From: JAIBJN01 sp963839745
Lineage (GTDB): Bacteria > Actinomycetota > Thermoleophilia > Gaiellales > Gaiellaceae
Assembly (NCBI GenBank): GCA_963839745.1
Contig: CAWIWC010000010.1
Coordinates: forward strand, 248,001 to 312,000
DNA length: 64,000 nt
Direction: 5' to 3'
The position numbers and the translations under genes were made by a program. Within the stretch, counting starts at the first letter, position 1, and the number at the start of each line of letters is the position of its first letter. The notes under the pieces were generated by a model. It was not told the DNA's origin. It ran no database searches and saw nothing but the letters and a program-made list of their open reading frames with translations. Below, in pieces: positions 27,147 to 34,558 of the stretch.

Positions 27147-28532
27147 TCACCGCGCGCCGCTGCCGGTGACGAGGATGCGGGCGGTCATGAGGAGAATCGC
27201 CAGGTCGAGGACGAGGCTTCGGTGCTTGAGGTAGTAGAGGTCGTGCGCGAGCTTGGTGGCGGTTCCGTCGACGTCATCGGCATAGCCGTGTCGCACCTGG
27301 GCCCACCCGGTGATTCCCGGCTTCGCGAAATGACGACGGGTCCAGTAGGGGACCTCGGCGTTGAGCACGTCGAGAAACTCCGGACGCTCCGGCCGCGGGC
27401 CGACGATGCTCATGTCCCCGCGCAGGACGTTCCAGAGCTGCGGGATCTCGTCGAGCCGCGTGCGGCGCAGGAGGCGACCGACGTTCGTCACGCGCGGATC
27501 GTCCTCGAGGGCCCAAACGGCCTCCCCGCCCGCCTCTGCACCGTCCACCATGGTCCGGAACTTCACGATCTCGAAGATCCGCCCGCCCTCGCCCAACCGC
27601 TTCTGCCTGAAGAAGACGCCTCCGGGACCCGATCGGTTCACAGACACCGCGATCACCGGCCAGACGGGTGCGGTGACGAGGAGGCCGAGGACCGCGGTGA
27701 CGATGTCCAACAGGCGCTTGGCGATCCGTGGGTATGCACGCTGATTGAGGTGGATCAGGCCGAGGAACCAGCGGGGTGACACGCACGAGATCGGGACGCG
27801 TCCGAACGCATGCTCGTAGAAATGCGGAAGATCGACGACGCGTACCGACCGCTGGCTCGAGACGACTGCGTCAAAGACGGGCCCGGGATTCTCATCGCGG
27901 TTCGCCAGGACGACGATGTCCGGTTTGGCGAGCGCGATCATTGCCTGCAGATCGCCGCTGTCTTCGCTTCCAGAAGCGCGCGAGTTCCCGTTTTCGCCGT
28001 CGAGAGAGCCGACCACGCCGACGCACTCGAACTCGGCGTCGGCGTTCTCGTCCAACTCCCAGGCGACGCTCTCGGCACGCTCGTCGTCACCGACGACGAG
28101 CACACGGCGAACCCTCGCATAGCCACCCAGGAGCCGCTCGTACGCCAGCGAGATGCCGAAGACGGCGATCATCAGCGCCAGGAGGAGGCGAGCGCTCGGG
28201 ACGAGCGACGGAATCCAGAACCCGATCGTCGAGATGACTGCCAAACCGGCGAGCGTTCCGATCGCCGTCGACATCACCAGGCCTATCGCGCGGGGTGCGA
28301 GCCAGCGCGATCGGTACACGAGGCCGAGGGCGCAGACCCAGGCCATCGAGGTGACGATCGCCCAGCCCAACTCGCCAAGCCCTGGATCGATAATGCTTGC
28401 GAGGATCACGGTGACCGCGTAGACGAGGGCGAAATGGGCGGCCAGCCCCCGGCCCTTGGAACGCGTCCGGATACGCGGCTCGCCGACTGCGACAGGCTGG
28501 TCGCCTGCGTATGGATAGACGGTCGAGCTCAT
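27147..28532 (-). CDS. Polyprenyl-phosphate sugar-phosphate transferase (WbaP/PGPT-like)
   Basis: The 461-residue enzyme starts polysaccharide synthesis by moving a sugar-1-phosphate from a nucleotide sugar to undecaprenyl phosphate. It has about four N-terminal membrane helices, a soluble Rossmann-like middle (VLVVGDDERAESVAWEL, KPDIVVLANRDENPG), and a C-terminal Bac_transf domain. The domain signatures are KRLLDIVTAVLGLLV, GGVFFRQKRLGEGGRIFEIV, FRTM, RRTRLDEIPQLWNVLRGDMS, VGPRPERPEF and KPGITGWAQVRHGY. It lies 16 bp downstream of glmS, which makes glucosamine-6-phosphate, so the first sugar may derive from UDP-GlcNAc. It is the natural initiating enzyme for this locus. Confidence 0.9.
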   Translation of the reverse strand: MSSTVYPYAGDQPVAVGEPRIRTRSKGRGLAAHFALVYAVTVILASIIDPGLGELGWAIVTSMAWVCALGLVYRSRWLAPRAIGLVMSTAIGTLAGLAVISTIGFWIPSLVPSARLLLALMIAVFGISLAYERLLGGYARVRRVLVVGDDERAESVAWELDENADAEFECVGVVGSLDGENGNSRASGSEDSGDLQAMIALAKPDIVVLANRDENPGPVFDAVVSSQRSVRVVDLPHFYEHAFGRVPISCVSPRWFLGLIHLNQRAYPRIAKRLLDIVTAVLGLLVTAPVWPVIAVSVNRSGPGGVFFRQKRLGEGGRIFEIVKFRTMVDGAEAGGEAVWALEDDPRVTNVGRLLRRTRLDEIPQLWNVLRGDMSIVGPRPERPEFLDVLNAEVPYWTRRHFAKPGITGWAQVRHGYADDVDGTATKLAHDLYYLKHRSLVLDLAILLMTARILVTGSGAR

Positions 28533-28548
28533 CGGGGTGGACGCTCCG

Positions 28549-30372
28549 TCACTCGACCGTCACCGTCTTCGCCAGGTTGCGCGGGCGGTCGACGTTGAGG
28601 CCGCGCAGCAGGGCGATCCTGTGGGCGAGGAGTTGGAGGGGCAGCACGGCGACCACCGCCTGGGCGTACGGGTCGGCGTGCGGGACGTAGATCGTGTCGT
28701 CGACGAGGTGCTGGATCGCCTCGTTGCATTCGCACGCGATCGCGATCACCTGCGCGCGCCTGGCCCGGACCTCCTGGATGTTCGAAAGGACCTTCTCGTA
28801 GACGTGCGAATGGGTTGCCACGCAGATCACGGGCACGTTCTCGTCGAGGAGGGCGATTGGGCCGTGCTTCATCTCCCCGGCCGAGTACGCATCGGTGGGC
28901 GTGTACGAGATCTCCTTGAGCTTCAGGGCTCCCTCGAGGCAGACGGGCAGGCCCAGATGGCGGCCGAGGTAGAGGAAGAACGGCCGCTCCAGGTAGCGCT
29001 CGGCGATCTCGTCGACCGGGTGGGCGCTTGCCAGGAAGCCGTCGACGAGCCGCGGGAGCCGGGTGAGCTCGGCGGTGGTCTCGGCGATCGTCGTGTCGTC
29101 GATCGTTCCGCGTGCGCGGGCGAGCGTCAGCGCGAGCAGGAACAAGATCGAGGCCTGGGCGGTGAAGGTCTTCGTCGCGGCAACCCCGACCTCGAGGCCG
29201 GCGCGCGTGAAGAGAACCTCGTCGGCATCACGTGTGATCTGAGAGCCAGGCGTGTTCGTCACGGCCAGCGTCTTAGCCCCGTGCGCGCGGGCAAGGCGGA
29301 GCGCCGCCAGGGTGTCCGCGGTCTCGCCAGACTGGGAGATCGCGACGACGAGCGTCCGCTCGTCGATCAGCGGCTCGCGCGAGCTCCATTCGCTCGCGAT
29401 CTCCGCCTCGGTCGGGATCCGAGCCCATTCCTCGATCGCAAGCCGACCAAGGAGGCCGGCGTTGTACGCCGTTCCGCAGCCGAGCACGACGACTCGCCGG
29501 AGATCCAGAATCGCGTCGTCGTCGAGCCCGATCTGCTCCAGGGCCGGGCGCCCGTTCTCGATCCGGGGCAGGAGGGTCCGCCTCAGCGCCTGCGGCTGCT
29601 CGTAGATCTCCTTCTCCATGAACGTCTCGAAGCCGTCGTGCTCCGCCGGCTCTTCGTCCCAGCGGACCTCCGACACGTCTCGATCGATTTCGACGCCTTC
29701 GGTGTAGAAGCGGGCGCCGCGGGCATCGAGCAGCACGATCTCGTCGTCTTCTAGATGCTGGATCGACCTCGTCTCCGAAAGGAAGGCGGTGATCATCGAG
29801 GCGACGAACATCTCGCGCCGGCCAACGCCGACGACGAGCGGACAGTGCCGCCGAGTGGCTACGAGCTCGCCGGGATGGTCACGATGCACGACGACGAATG
29901 CGAAATGGCCCTCTAGCTCCGCGAGCGACGCGCGGACGGCTTCGCCGAGGTCACCCGCGTAACGCGCCTCGATGAGATGGGCGACCGTCTCGGCGTCGGT
30001 TTCCGAGCGAAACGTGTGCCCGTTCGCCGAGAGCGCCGCCCGCAGTTCGACGAAGTTCTCGACGATTCCGTTGAGGACGATCGCCATCTCGCCCTCATCG
30101 CAGGACGTCAGGGGGTGGGCGTTCTCGAGGGAGACCCGGCCGTGAGTCGCCCAGCGCGTGTGGCCGATGCCCCACGTGGCCGCGGAGGCCCCGGAGATTG
30201 CCTGCCGGCGGAGGACTCCAAGGTCCCCGACGGCACGGGCATACCGAAAGCCGCTGTCGTCGGCGATGCAGAGCCCCGCGGAGTCGTAGCCGCGGTACTC
30301 GAGCTGCTCGAGACCGGCTAGGAGAACGGGCTGAGCGGCGCGGTCGCCGACGTACCCGATTAGCCCGCACAT
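28549..30372 (-). CDS. glmS: Glutamine-fructose-6-phosphate aminotransferase (isomerizing)
   Basis: This is a full-length GlmS of 607 residues that makes glucosamine-6-phosphate from fructose-6-phosphate and glutamine, the first step to UDP-GlcNAc. The N-terminal Ntn glutaminase domain starts MCGLIGYVG with nucleophile Cys2 and contains GIGHTRWATHG and LNGIVENF. Two SIS domains follow, with GCGTAYNAGLLGRLAIEEWA, ISQSGETADTLAAL and, near the end, YSAGEMKHGPIALLDE. The C-terminus is the conserved LAKTVTVE. It probably heads a two-gene operon with the initiating glycosylphosphotransferase, tying amino-sugar supply to polysaccharide output. Confidence 0.97.
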   Translation of the reverse strand: MCGLIGYVGDRAAQPVLLAGLEQLEYRGYDSAGLCIADDSGFRYARAVGDLGVLRRQAISGASAATWGIGHTRWATHGRVSLENAHPLTSCDEGEMAIVLNGIVENFVELRAALSANGHTFRSETDAETVAHLIEARYAGDLGEAVRASLAELEGHFAFVVVHRDHPGELVATRRHCPLVVGVGRREMFVASMITAFLSETRSIQHLEDDEIVLLDARGARFYTEGVEIDRDVSEVRWDEEPAEHDGFETFMEKEIYEQPQALRRTLLPRIENGRPALEQIGLDDDAILDLRRVVVLGCGTAYNAGLLGRLAIEEWARIPTEAEIASEWSSREPLIDERTLVVAISQSGETADTLAALRLARAHGAKTLAVTNTPGSQITRDADEVLFTRAGLEVGVAATKTFTAQASILFLLALTLARARGTIDDTTIAETTAELTRLPRLVDGFLASAHPVDEIAERYLERPFFLYLGRHLGLPVCLEGALKLKEISYTPTDAYSAGEMKHGPIALLDENVPVICVATHSHVYEKVLSNIQEVRARRAQVIAIACECNEAIQHLVDDTIYVPHADPYAQAVVAVLPLQLLAHRIALLRGLNVDRPRNLAKTVTVE

Positions 30373-30689
30373 CGCCGTTGTCCCTGCTCGCGGTCAATTG
30401 CGCAGGGAAACGTAACGACAGACGTCGAAGCCAAGCCTCTGTTTTTCTGGAGTCTCCGGCCAACGCCAAAGTAGCCGCCGGAGCTCCGCCGCAGTCGCCG
30501 CAATTCCTCGCCCTTCCTATCCGTATCCCGGAGCCGACACGGCCGGTCGGCACGGAACTTCAGGTGGACGAGCGAAAAGCTACGGAATGGTGAAGCTTGT
30601 GGCAAGGCCAGGAAACATCGGAGACTGCCCCCCGAACGGCTAGTCTGCGCCGCCGGTCCGCTGCTTCGGCGCGGGTCCCGGCTCCTGCC
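30373..30689. other. 317-bp intergenic region, no gene recognised
   Basis: This gap separates glmS from the convergently placed end of the SSI-like gene on the same strand. I see no tRNA, glmS ribozyme or other RNA element. It presumably carries the glmS promoter on the minus strand, but no hexamer pair stands out. Confidence 0.4.
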
Positions 30690-31184
30690 TCAAGCCCCGA
30701 TTTGGAGCACGGCGGCGAACCGGTCCCACCGGTCGACCTCGCAGCCGTTCTGGCGGCTGAACGTCGCGTGCACCTGCTCGCCGTCGAGCGTGCCCACGAC
30801 CTCCGCCTCCTCGGGCCCGCCGTAGATCTGAGTGCACACGCTGTCGGGCGGCAGCGGCTCGAGGGCCGAAGGATCGGCCTGGAGCGCCAGGCACGCCTCC
30901 TCCGGGCGCGGGTGCGTCCCGCCCGGCGGGTCGCAGGTGAGCGTGACCTCCTCCGAGGCGCCGTCGCGTCCCTGCAGCCAGACCGTGATCGTCAGCTCTG
31001 TCCCGGCCGGCGCTTCATTCGCGCCCGTGTCGCCGCCGCCGGCGTCGCCGGAGTCGTCCGACTCCGAGCCGCAACCGACCGCGAGGAGCGCTACGAGTGC
31101 TGCGAGGAGGACGAAGCCAGCTCGTCCGTGCGTCGCGCCAGCTCGACGTCGGCGTCCGTGATCGCGCGCTTGACGTGCGTCCAC
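30690..31184 (-). CDS. Lipoprotein with subtilisin-inhibitor-like (SSI) domain
   Basis: A signal sequence with a lipobox (VALLAVGCGS) is followed by a Ser/Asp/Gly-rich linker and an SSI-like domain. The domain pattern is VTLTCDPPGGTHPRPEEAC, then VCTQIYGGP, EVVGTLDGEQVHATFSRQ and NGCEVDRW, which preserves the four cysteines and the GGTHP turn of Streptomyces subtilisin inhibitor. The reactive-loop segment is CTQIYGG. It probably inhibits serine proteases at the cell surface or protects the cell. GTG 31184 (or 31187) is the only reasonable start and makes the gene overlap the pterin dehydratase end by 94 bp, so the start is uncertain. Confidence 0.7.
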   Translation of the reverse strand: MDARQARDHGRRRRAGATHGRAGFVLLAALVALLAVGCGSESDDSGDAGGGDTGANEAPAGTELTITVWLQGRDGASEEVTLTCDPPGGTHPRPEEACLALQADPSALEPLPPDSVCTQIYGGPEEAEVVGTLDGEQVHATFSRQNGCEVDRWDRFAAVLQIGA

Positions 31185-31360
31185 CACCGAACCGTAACCG
31201 CGTTCCAGCTGATCGTGATGTCCGGATGATGGTTCGCCGCCTCCGAGACCTCGGCCAGCCGGTTGACGAAGGCCATCGCCTCGGCGAAGTCCTTGAAGCG
31301 GAAGCCGCGCTGCAGCGCGCCGCGAACCTCGTTCCAGCCCTCCGGATGTTCGGTCGTCAC
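31091..31360 (-). CDS. 4a-hydroxytetrahydrobiopterin (pterin-4a-carbinolamine) dehydratase
   Basis: The 89-residue product has the usual PCD size and the active-site stretch EVSEAANHHPDITISWNAVT, with the catalytic His-His-Pro-Asp. The preceding helix, FRFKDFAEAMAFVNRLAE, and the following VRWWTHVKRAITDADVELAR also fit. The enzyme dehydrates 4a-hydroxytetrahydropterin during aromatic amino-acid hydroxylation, and stand-alone copies also support molybdopterin metabolism in bacteria. No hydroxylase is seen here. It overlaps the SSI-like lipoprotein gene on the same strand. Confidence 0.9.
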   Translation of the reverse strand: MTTEHPEGWNEVRGALQRGFRFKDFAEAMAFVNRLAEVSEAANHHPDITISWNAVTVRWWTHVKRAITDADVELARRTDELASSSSQHS

Positions 31361-31453
31361 GTCTGGACATTCTCGCTGACCGTGAGCGTCTCGTCCCCGC
31401 CCTCGGCGCCCCGGATGCGATCACCAGTACGGTCGGCGGACGCATGCCCTGGC

Positions 31454-31459
31454 TAGTAT
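31454..31459 (+). promoter_or_regulatory. -10-like TAGTAT before a small gene
   Basis: TAGTAT ends eight bases before ATG 31468. That spacing would place transcription start at or near the start codon, giving a leaderless message for the small gene and the sulfotransferase. Confidence 0.35.
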
Positions 31460-31467
31460 CGCTTCGC

Positions 31468-31593
31468 ATGGCCTCCACGGCCCTCGTCACCGGCCTCGAC
31501 TGCGAGGCCCCCCGCGTGGAGGGCCGCGACGTCGTCGCCGACGACGGGACGATGGAGGGGCAGGCGATGGTTCGCCTCGCCGGGGTGCGCTAG
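31468..31593 (+). CDS. Small hypothetical protein (41 residues)
   Basis: ATG 31468 opens a 42-codon frame encoding MASTALVTGLDCEAPRVEGR and an acidic then basic tail ending MVRLAGVR. Its TAG stop shares a G with the GTG start of the sulfotransferase gene (TAGTG), as in translational coupling, and a TAGTAT -10-like hexamer precedes it. No family is recognised. It could be a leader peptide or a small real protein; chance is also possible at this length. Confidence 0.35.
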   Translation: MASTALVTGLDCEAPRVEGRDVVADDGTMEGQAMVRLAGVR

Positions 31594-32518
31594 TGGCGAT
31601 CGCGCGGCTGCGGGCGAAGGCTCGCCGGAAGAGGCGGGACTGGAAGCGCCTCGGCTGGGGAAAGGTGGTCGGGCTGCCGGCCCACGAGCTCCGTTGGCGC
31701 CTGTCCAGCGCGGAGAGGCGGGCACGCTGGGCCGACGAGCGGCTCGCCGTGGACGGCGACTACTGGCTCTTCCTGCTCGGCCTCAACAACTCAGGCACGT
31801 CGATCCTTCTTCGCGTCCTCTCCTCCCATCCCCGCATGCGCTCGCTTCCCAACGAGGGGCAGCTCCTCACCCGGGCGCTCCCGCAAGCGCCTCGATATGG
31901 GGTCGGGCGGAACTGGACGAAGCGGCCGGACATCTTCCGGTGGACCGAGGAGAGCGATCCTGCGCCGGCGCTCCGGGCCCGGTTCGACTGGGCCTACTTC
32001 TTCGAGCCCGGTCCGGGGATTCTCCTCGAGAAGAGCCCGCCGGACACCATTCGCGGCCGGTGGCTGCAGGAGAACTTCCGTCCGAGCCGCTTCGTCGCGC
32101 TCACGCGCCACCCGTACCCGGTGTGTGAAGGCATCCGCCGCCGGACGGGGCACTCCCTCGAGGAGGCGGCGCGCCACTGGGCGCGGGGCAACGAGATCCT
32201 CCTCGAGGACATCGAGCACCTCGAGCGGTGCCTCATGCTCACGTACGAGCGTCTCACGGAGCGTTCAGAAGAGGAGCTCGAGCGCGTACGAGCTTTCCTC
32301 GAGCTCGAGGAGCCGTTCGACCGAGAGGTCGTGGCGGGACCGATCCCCATGCACAACATCACTGGGAAGGCGCAGCCCATCCAGAACTTGAACGCGCGTA
32401 GCCTCGAGCGGCTGTCCGGCGAGGACCTGGCGGCCATCGATCGCGTCGCAGGTCCCTCATGGACCGGCTCGGCTACGAGCGGCTCGAGCCGGCAACCAGG
32501 ATTGGCGCAAAGTCGTGA
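31593..32518 (+). CDS. P-loop sulfotransferase-family protein (one apparent frameshift near the end)
   Basis: The protein carries the PAPS 5'-phosphosulfate loop FLLGLNNSGTSILLRVLSSH near residues 57-76 and a 3'-phosphate-binding segment SRFVALTRHPYPVCEGIRRR. These are the two hallmarks of sulfotransferases that use PAPS to sulfate sugars or other acceptors. The uninterrupted frame ends at 32546 with a low-quality tail. A single-base change near 32452 instead yields LMDRLGYERLEPATRIGAKS and a stop at 32516-32518, which fits the family. GTG 31593 overlaps the small upstream gene. Close to the polysaccharide locus it may sulfate its product. Confidence 0.75.
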
Positions 32519-32542
32519 GCTCCGCGCCCGTGGGGTGGGTGT

Positions 32543-32947
32543 CTAGCTGACCGTGAGCGTCTCGTCCTCGACGATGCCGAGGAGCTGAATCGGGCGGTCG
32601 GTCCAGCTGACGTCGCCCTCCGTGATGAGCCCGTCGACCTCTTCGAGTTTGATCCCTTCGACGACGAGCGACGGCCCGCCGCACTGGGGCGGGAAAGACT
32701 CCGCGAGCGCGTAGCAGAGGCGCACCTCGTCGCCGTCGGCGAGCAGGTTGCCGTTGACGAGCACCATCTCGTCCGTGTCGGCGGCGAGTGCCTCCTCGAT
32801 CGAGATGCCGGGACCGGCGCCGAGGCCGGAGGTCTGGGGAACGCTGGTGCCTGCTCCTCCCGCTGCGTCGTCCTCCGAGTCGCCGCAGCCGGCGAGCGCG
32901 AGTGCAGCCAGCACGGCTGCGAAGAGGGAGATCGTCCTCATGCCCAT
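32543..32947 (-). CDS. Hypothetical lipoprotein
   Basis: The 134-residue product has a lipoprotein signal (AAVLAALALAGCGDSEDDA) and a soluble domain of about 100 residues. That domain has two cysteines, in RLCYALAESFPPQCGGPSL, likely disulfide-bonded, and a hydrophobic end EDETLTVS. No family is recognised. It sits 34 bp downstream of the JAMM protease gene on the same strand and may be the last gene of that operon; it converges on the sulfotransferase gene. Confidence 0.7.
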   Translation of the reverse strand: MGMRTISLFAAVLAALALAGCGDSEDDAAGGAGTSVPQTSGLGAGPGISIEEALAADTDEMVLVNGNLLADGDEVRLCYALAESFPPQCGGPSLVVEGIKLEEVDGLITEGDVSWTDRPIQLLGIVEDETLTVS

Positions 32948-32981
32948 CTGACCGGCGAGGCGCCGGAAAGGTTCCCGCAGC

Positions 32982-33353
32982 CTACGAGAGCGGCAGGCTG
33001 TCGACGGAGCCGTCCGCGATCGTCCACGCGGCCAGCTCGCCGGTGCGAAGCGAGAGGATCACGTAGGGGCGGCCTTCCCAGAGCCCGATGTTCTCGACGT
33101 CCGTCCGCGACGGGCGCGGCGGGCTCGACGGGTGGGAGTGGAAGATCGCCAGCTCGTAGCCCTCGTCCTCGAGGAACCACGTCTCGGGATCGACCTCGAG
33201 CTCGAAGCGGTACGGGCTCTCGGCGCGGTTTCGGCCGGGGACGAGGCGCTCGGCGATGCCGTCGCTGAGCACGAGCAGGCCGCAGGCCTCGTTGGGGAGC
33301 TCCGCCTGGGCGTGCTCGACGAGCGCCGAGCGCACCTCGGCGGGGATCACCAC
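32982..33353 (-). CDS. mec: JAMM/M67-family metallopeptidase, Mec-like CysO-cysteine peptidase
   Basis: The 123-residue enzyme has a complete JAMM zinc site: Glu22 in LPNEACG, then HSHPSSPPRPSRTD giving His72, His74, Ser82 and Asp85 with the exact H-x-H-x7-S-x2-D spacing. In Mycobacterium the homologue Mec (Rv1334) releases cysteine from the CysO-cysteine adduct by cutting after the carrier's Gly-Gly. Here the gene overlaps the stop of the CysO-CysM fusion, starting at GTG 33353 or 33350, so the proteins are made together. Besides releasing cysteine, it is a strong candidate to cut the fusion at the internal Gly-Gly. Confidence 0.88.
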   Translation of the reverse strand: MVIPAEVRSALVEHAQAELPNEACGLLVLSDGIAERLVPGRNRAESPYRFELEVDPETWFLEDEGYELAIFHSHPSSPPRPSRTDVENIGLWEGRPYVILSLRTGELAAWTIADGSVDSLPLS

Positions 33354-34558
33354 CAGACGCTGTCCTCCATCGACTCCCCGACCTCGTCCGCGGGACGGGC
33401 CCAGAAGTCGGCGGAGAGGTACTTCCAGCCGCCGTCGGCGAGCACCGCGACGACGACGCCCTCCTCGAGCTCCTCGGCGACCTTGCGTGCCACGTGGAGG
33501 ACGGCGCCCGACGAGACGCCGGCGAAGATCGCTTCGCGGTCGAGCAGCAGGCGCAGGCCCTCGACCGACTCCTCGTTGGTGACGAGCACCTTCCGGTCGA
33601 GCTTGGCGAGGTCGAGGATCGGCGGGACGTAGCCGTCCGCCAGCGAGCGGAGCCCGTAGACGAGGTCGCCCTGCAGCGGCTCGGCCGCGGCGACGACGAG
33701 GTCCGGGTTGTTCTCCCGGAGACGGTCCCCGGCGCCCATGAGGGTGCCGCCGGTACCGAGGCCGGCGACGAGGGCGTCGACATGCGGGAGGGCGTCTGCG
33801 ATCTCGGCGCCCGTGCCCTCGTAGTGCGCCCGGGGATTGGCCTCGTTCGCGTACTGGAAGGGCATGAACAGCCGCGGATCGCGCTCCGCGAGGCGGAGTG
33901 CGTGCCGCACGGCGCCGTTCGAGCCTTCCGAGGCCGGGGAGAAGACGAGCTTCGCGCCGTAGAGCTCGAGGAGCTTCACGCGCTCCGACGTGGCGTTCTC
34001 GGGGAGGACGCAGGTGAGCGGGTAGCCCTTGAGCTTGGCCACCATGGCGAGCGAGATCCCGGTGTTCCCGCTGGTCGGCTCGAGCAGCTCGCGCCCCGGC
34101 TCGAGCTCGCCCGAGGCCTCGGCGGTCTCGATCATCGCCTTGGCGACGCGGTCCTTGATGGAGCCGGTCGGGTTCTGACCCTCGAGCTTTGCGTAGAGGC
34201 GGACACCCGGGTGGGGCGCCAGGCGCGGCAGCTCGACGAGCGGCGTGTCGCCGATCGTCTCGATCAGGGACGGTGTCAGGGTGCGCTCGCCGCCCGCCAT
34301 CGCGGGCAGGAGGATCACGGTCGAGCCCTCGCGCACGGGCGTGTCGAGGCCCTGGAGGGTGCGCACGTCCTCGCTGTCGAGGTAGACGTTCACGAAGGGC
34401 GCGATCCCGTCGCCGTCCTCGAGCACCTGGTTCCCCAGCCCGGGGAAGCGGTCGGCCAGGTCGCCCAGCACCTCGCGGAGCGTGCCGCCGGACGCCTCGA
34501 CCTCGCGCACGCCGCCCACTTCGTTCCGAAGCGTCGGCGGGATGCGGACGCGGATCAC
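33347..34558 (-). CDS. cysO-cysM: In-frame fusion of sulfur carrier CysO (MoaD/ThiS-like) and cysteine synthase CysM
   Basis: One frame of 403 residues, GTG 34558 to TGA 33347, carries two proteins. Residues 1-90 are a beta-grasp MoaD/ThiS carrier (VIRVRIPPTLRNEVGG, DGIAPFVNVYLDSEDVR) ending PAMAGG at Gly89-Gly90, the length and ending of CysO. No stop follows; the chain runs on as ERTLTPSLIETIGDTPLVEL. This is a fold-type II PLP enzyme with NPTGSIKDR (Lys135), LEPTSGNTGISLAMVA and AGLGTGGTLMG, ending MEDSVWW like CysM. An ATG at 34300 (codon 87) could initiate CysM alone, but CysO has no own stop. CysM adds thiocarboxylated CysO sulfur to O-phosphoserine, so the Gly-Gly must be freed. It overlaps MoeZ (GTGA) and mec. 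Confidence 0.9.
   Translation of the reverse strand: MIRVRIPPTLRNEVGGVREVEASGGTLREVLGDLADRFPGLGNQVLEDGDGIAPFVNVYLDSEDVRTLQGLDTPVREGSTVILLPAMAGGERTLTPSLIETIGDTPLVELPRLAPHPGVRLYAKLEGQNPTGSIKDRVAKAMIETAEASGELEPGRELLEPTSGNTGISLAMVAKLKGYPLTCVLPENATSERVKLLELYGAKLVFSPASEGSNGAVRHALRLAERDPRLFMPFQYANEANPRAHYEGTGAEIADALPHVDALVAGLGTGGTLMGAGDRLRENNPDLVVAAAEPLQGDLVYGLRSLADGYVPPILDLAKLDRKVLVTNEESVEGLRLLLDREAIFAGVSSGAVLHVARKVAEELEEGVVVAVLADGGWKYLSADFWARPADEVGESMEDSVWW

Noticed and set aside
30373..30689. glmS ribozyme upstream of glmS
   Set aside because: The ribozyme is typical of Firmicutes and none of its conserved core could be recognised here.
30626..30700. Possible tRNA in the gap before glmS
   Set aside because: No TTCGAAT-type T-loop, CCA end or cloverleaf could be built on either strand.
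1..32518. Whole polysaccharide region as a recently transferred island
   Set aside because: Base composition and codon use look like the flanks, and no integrase, tRNA or direct repeats mark boundaries.
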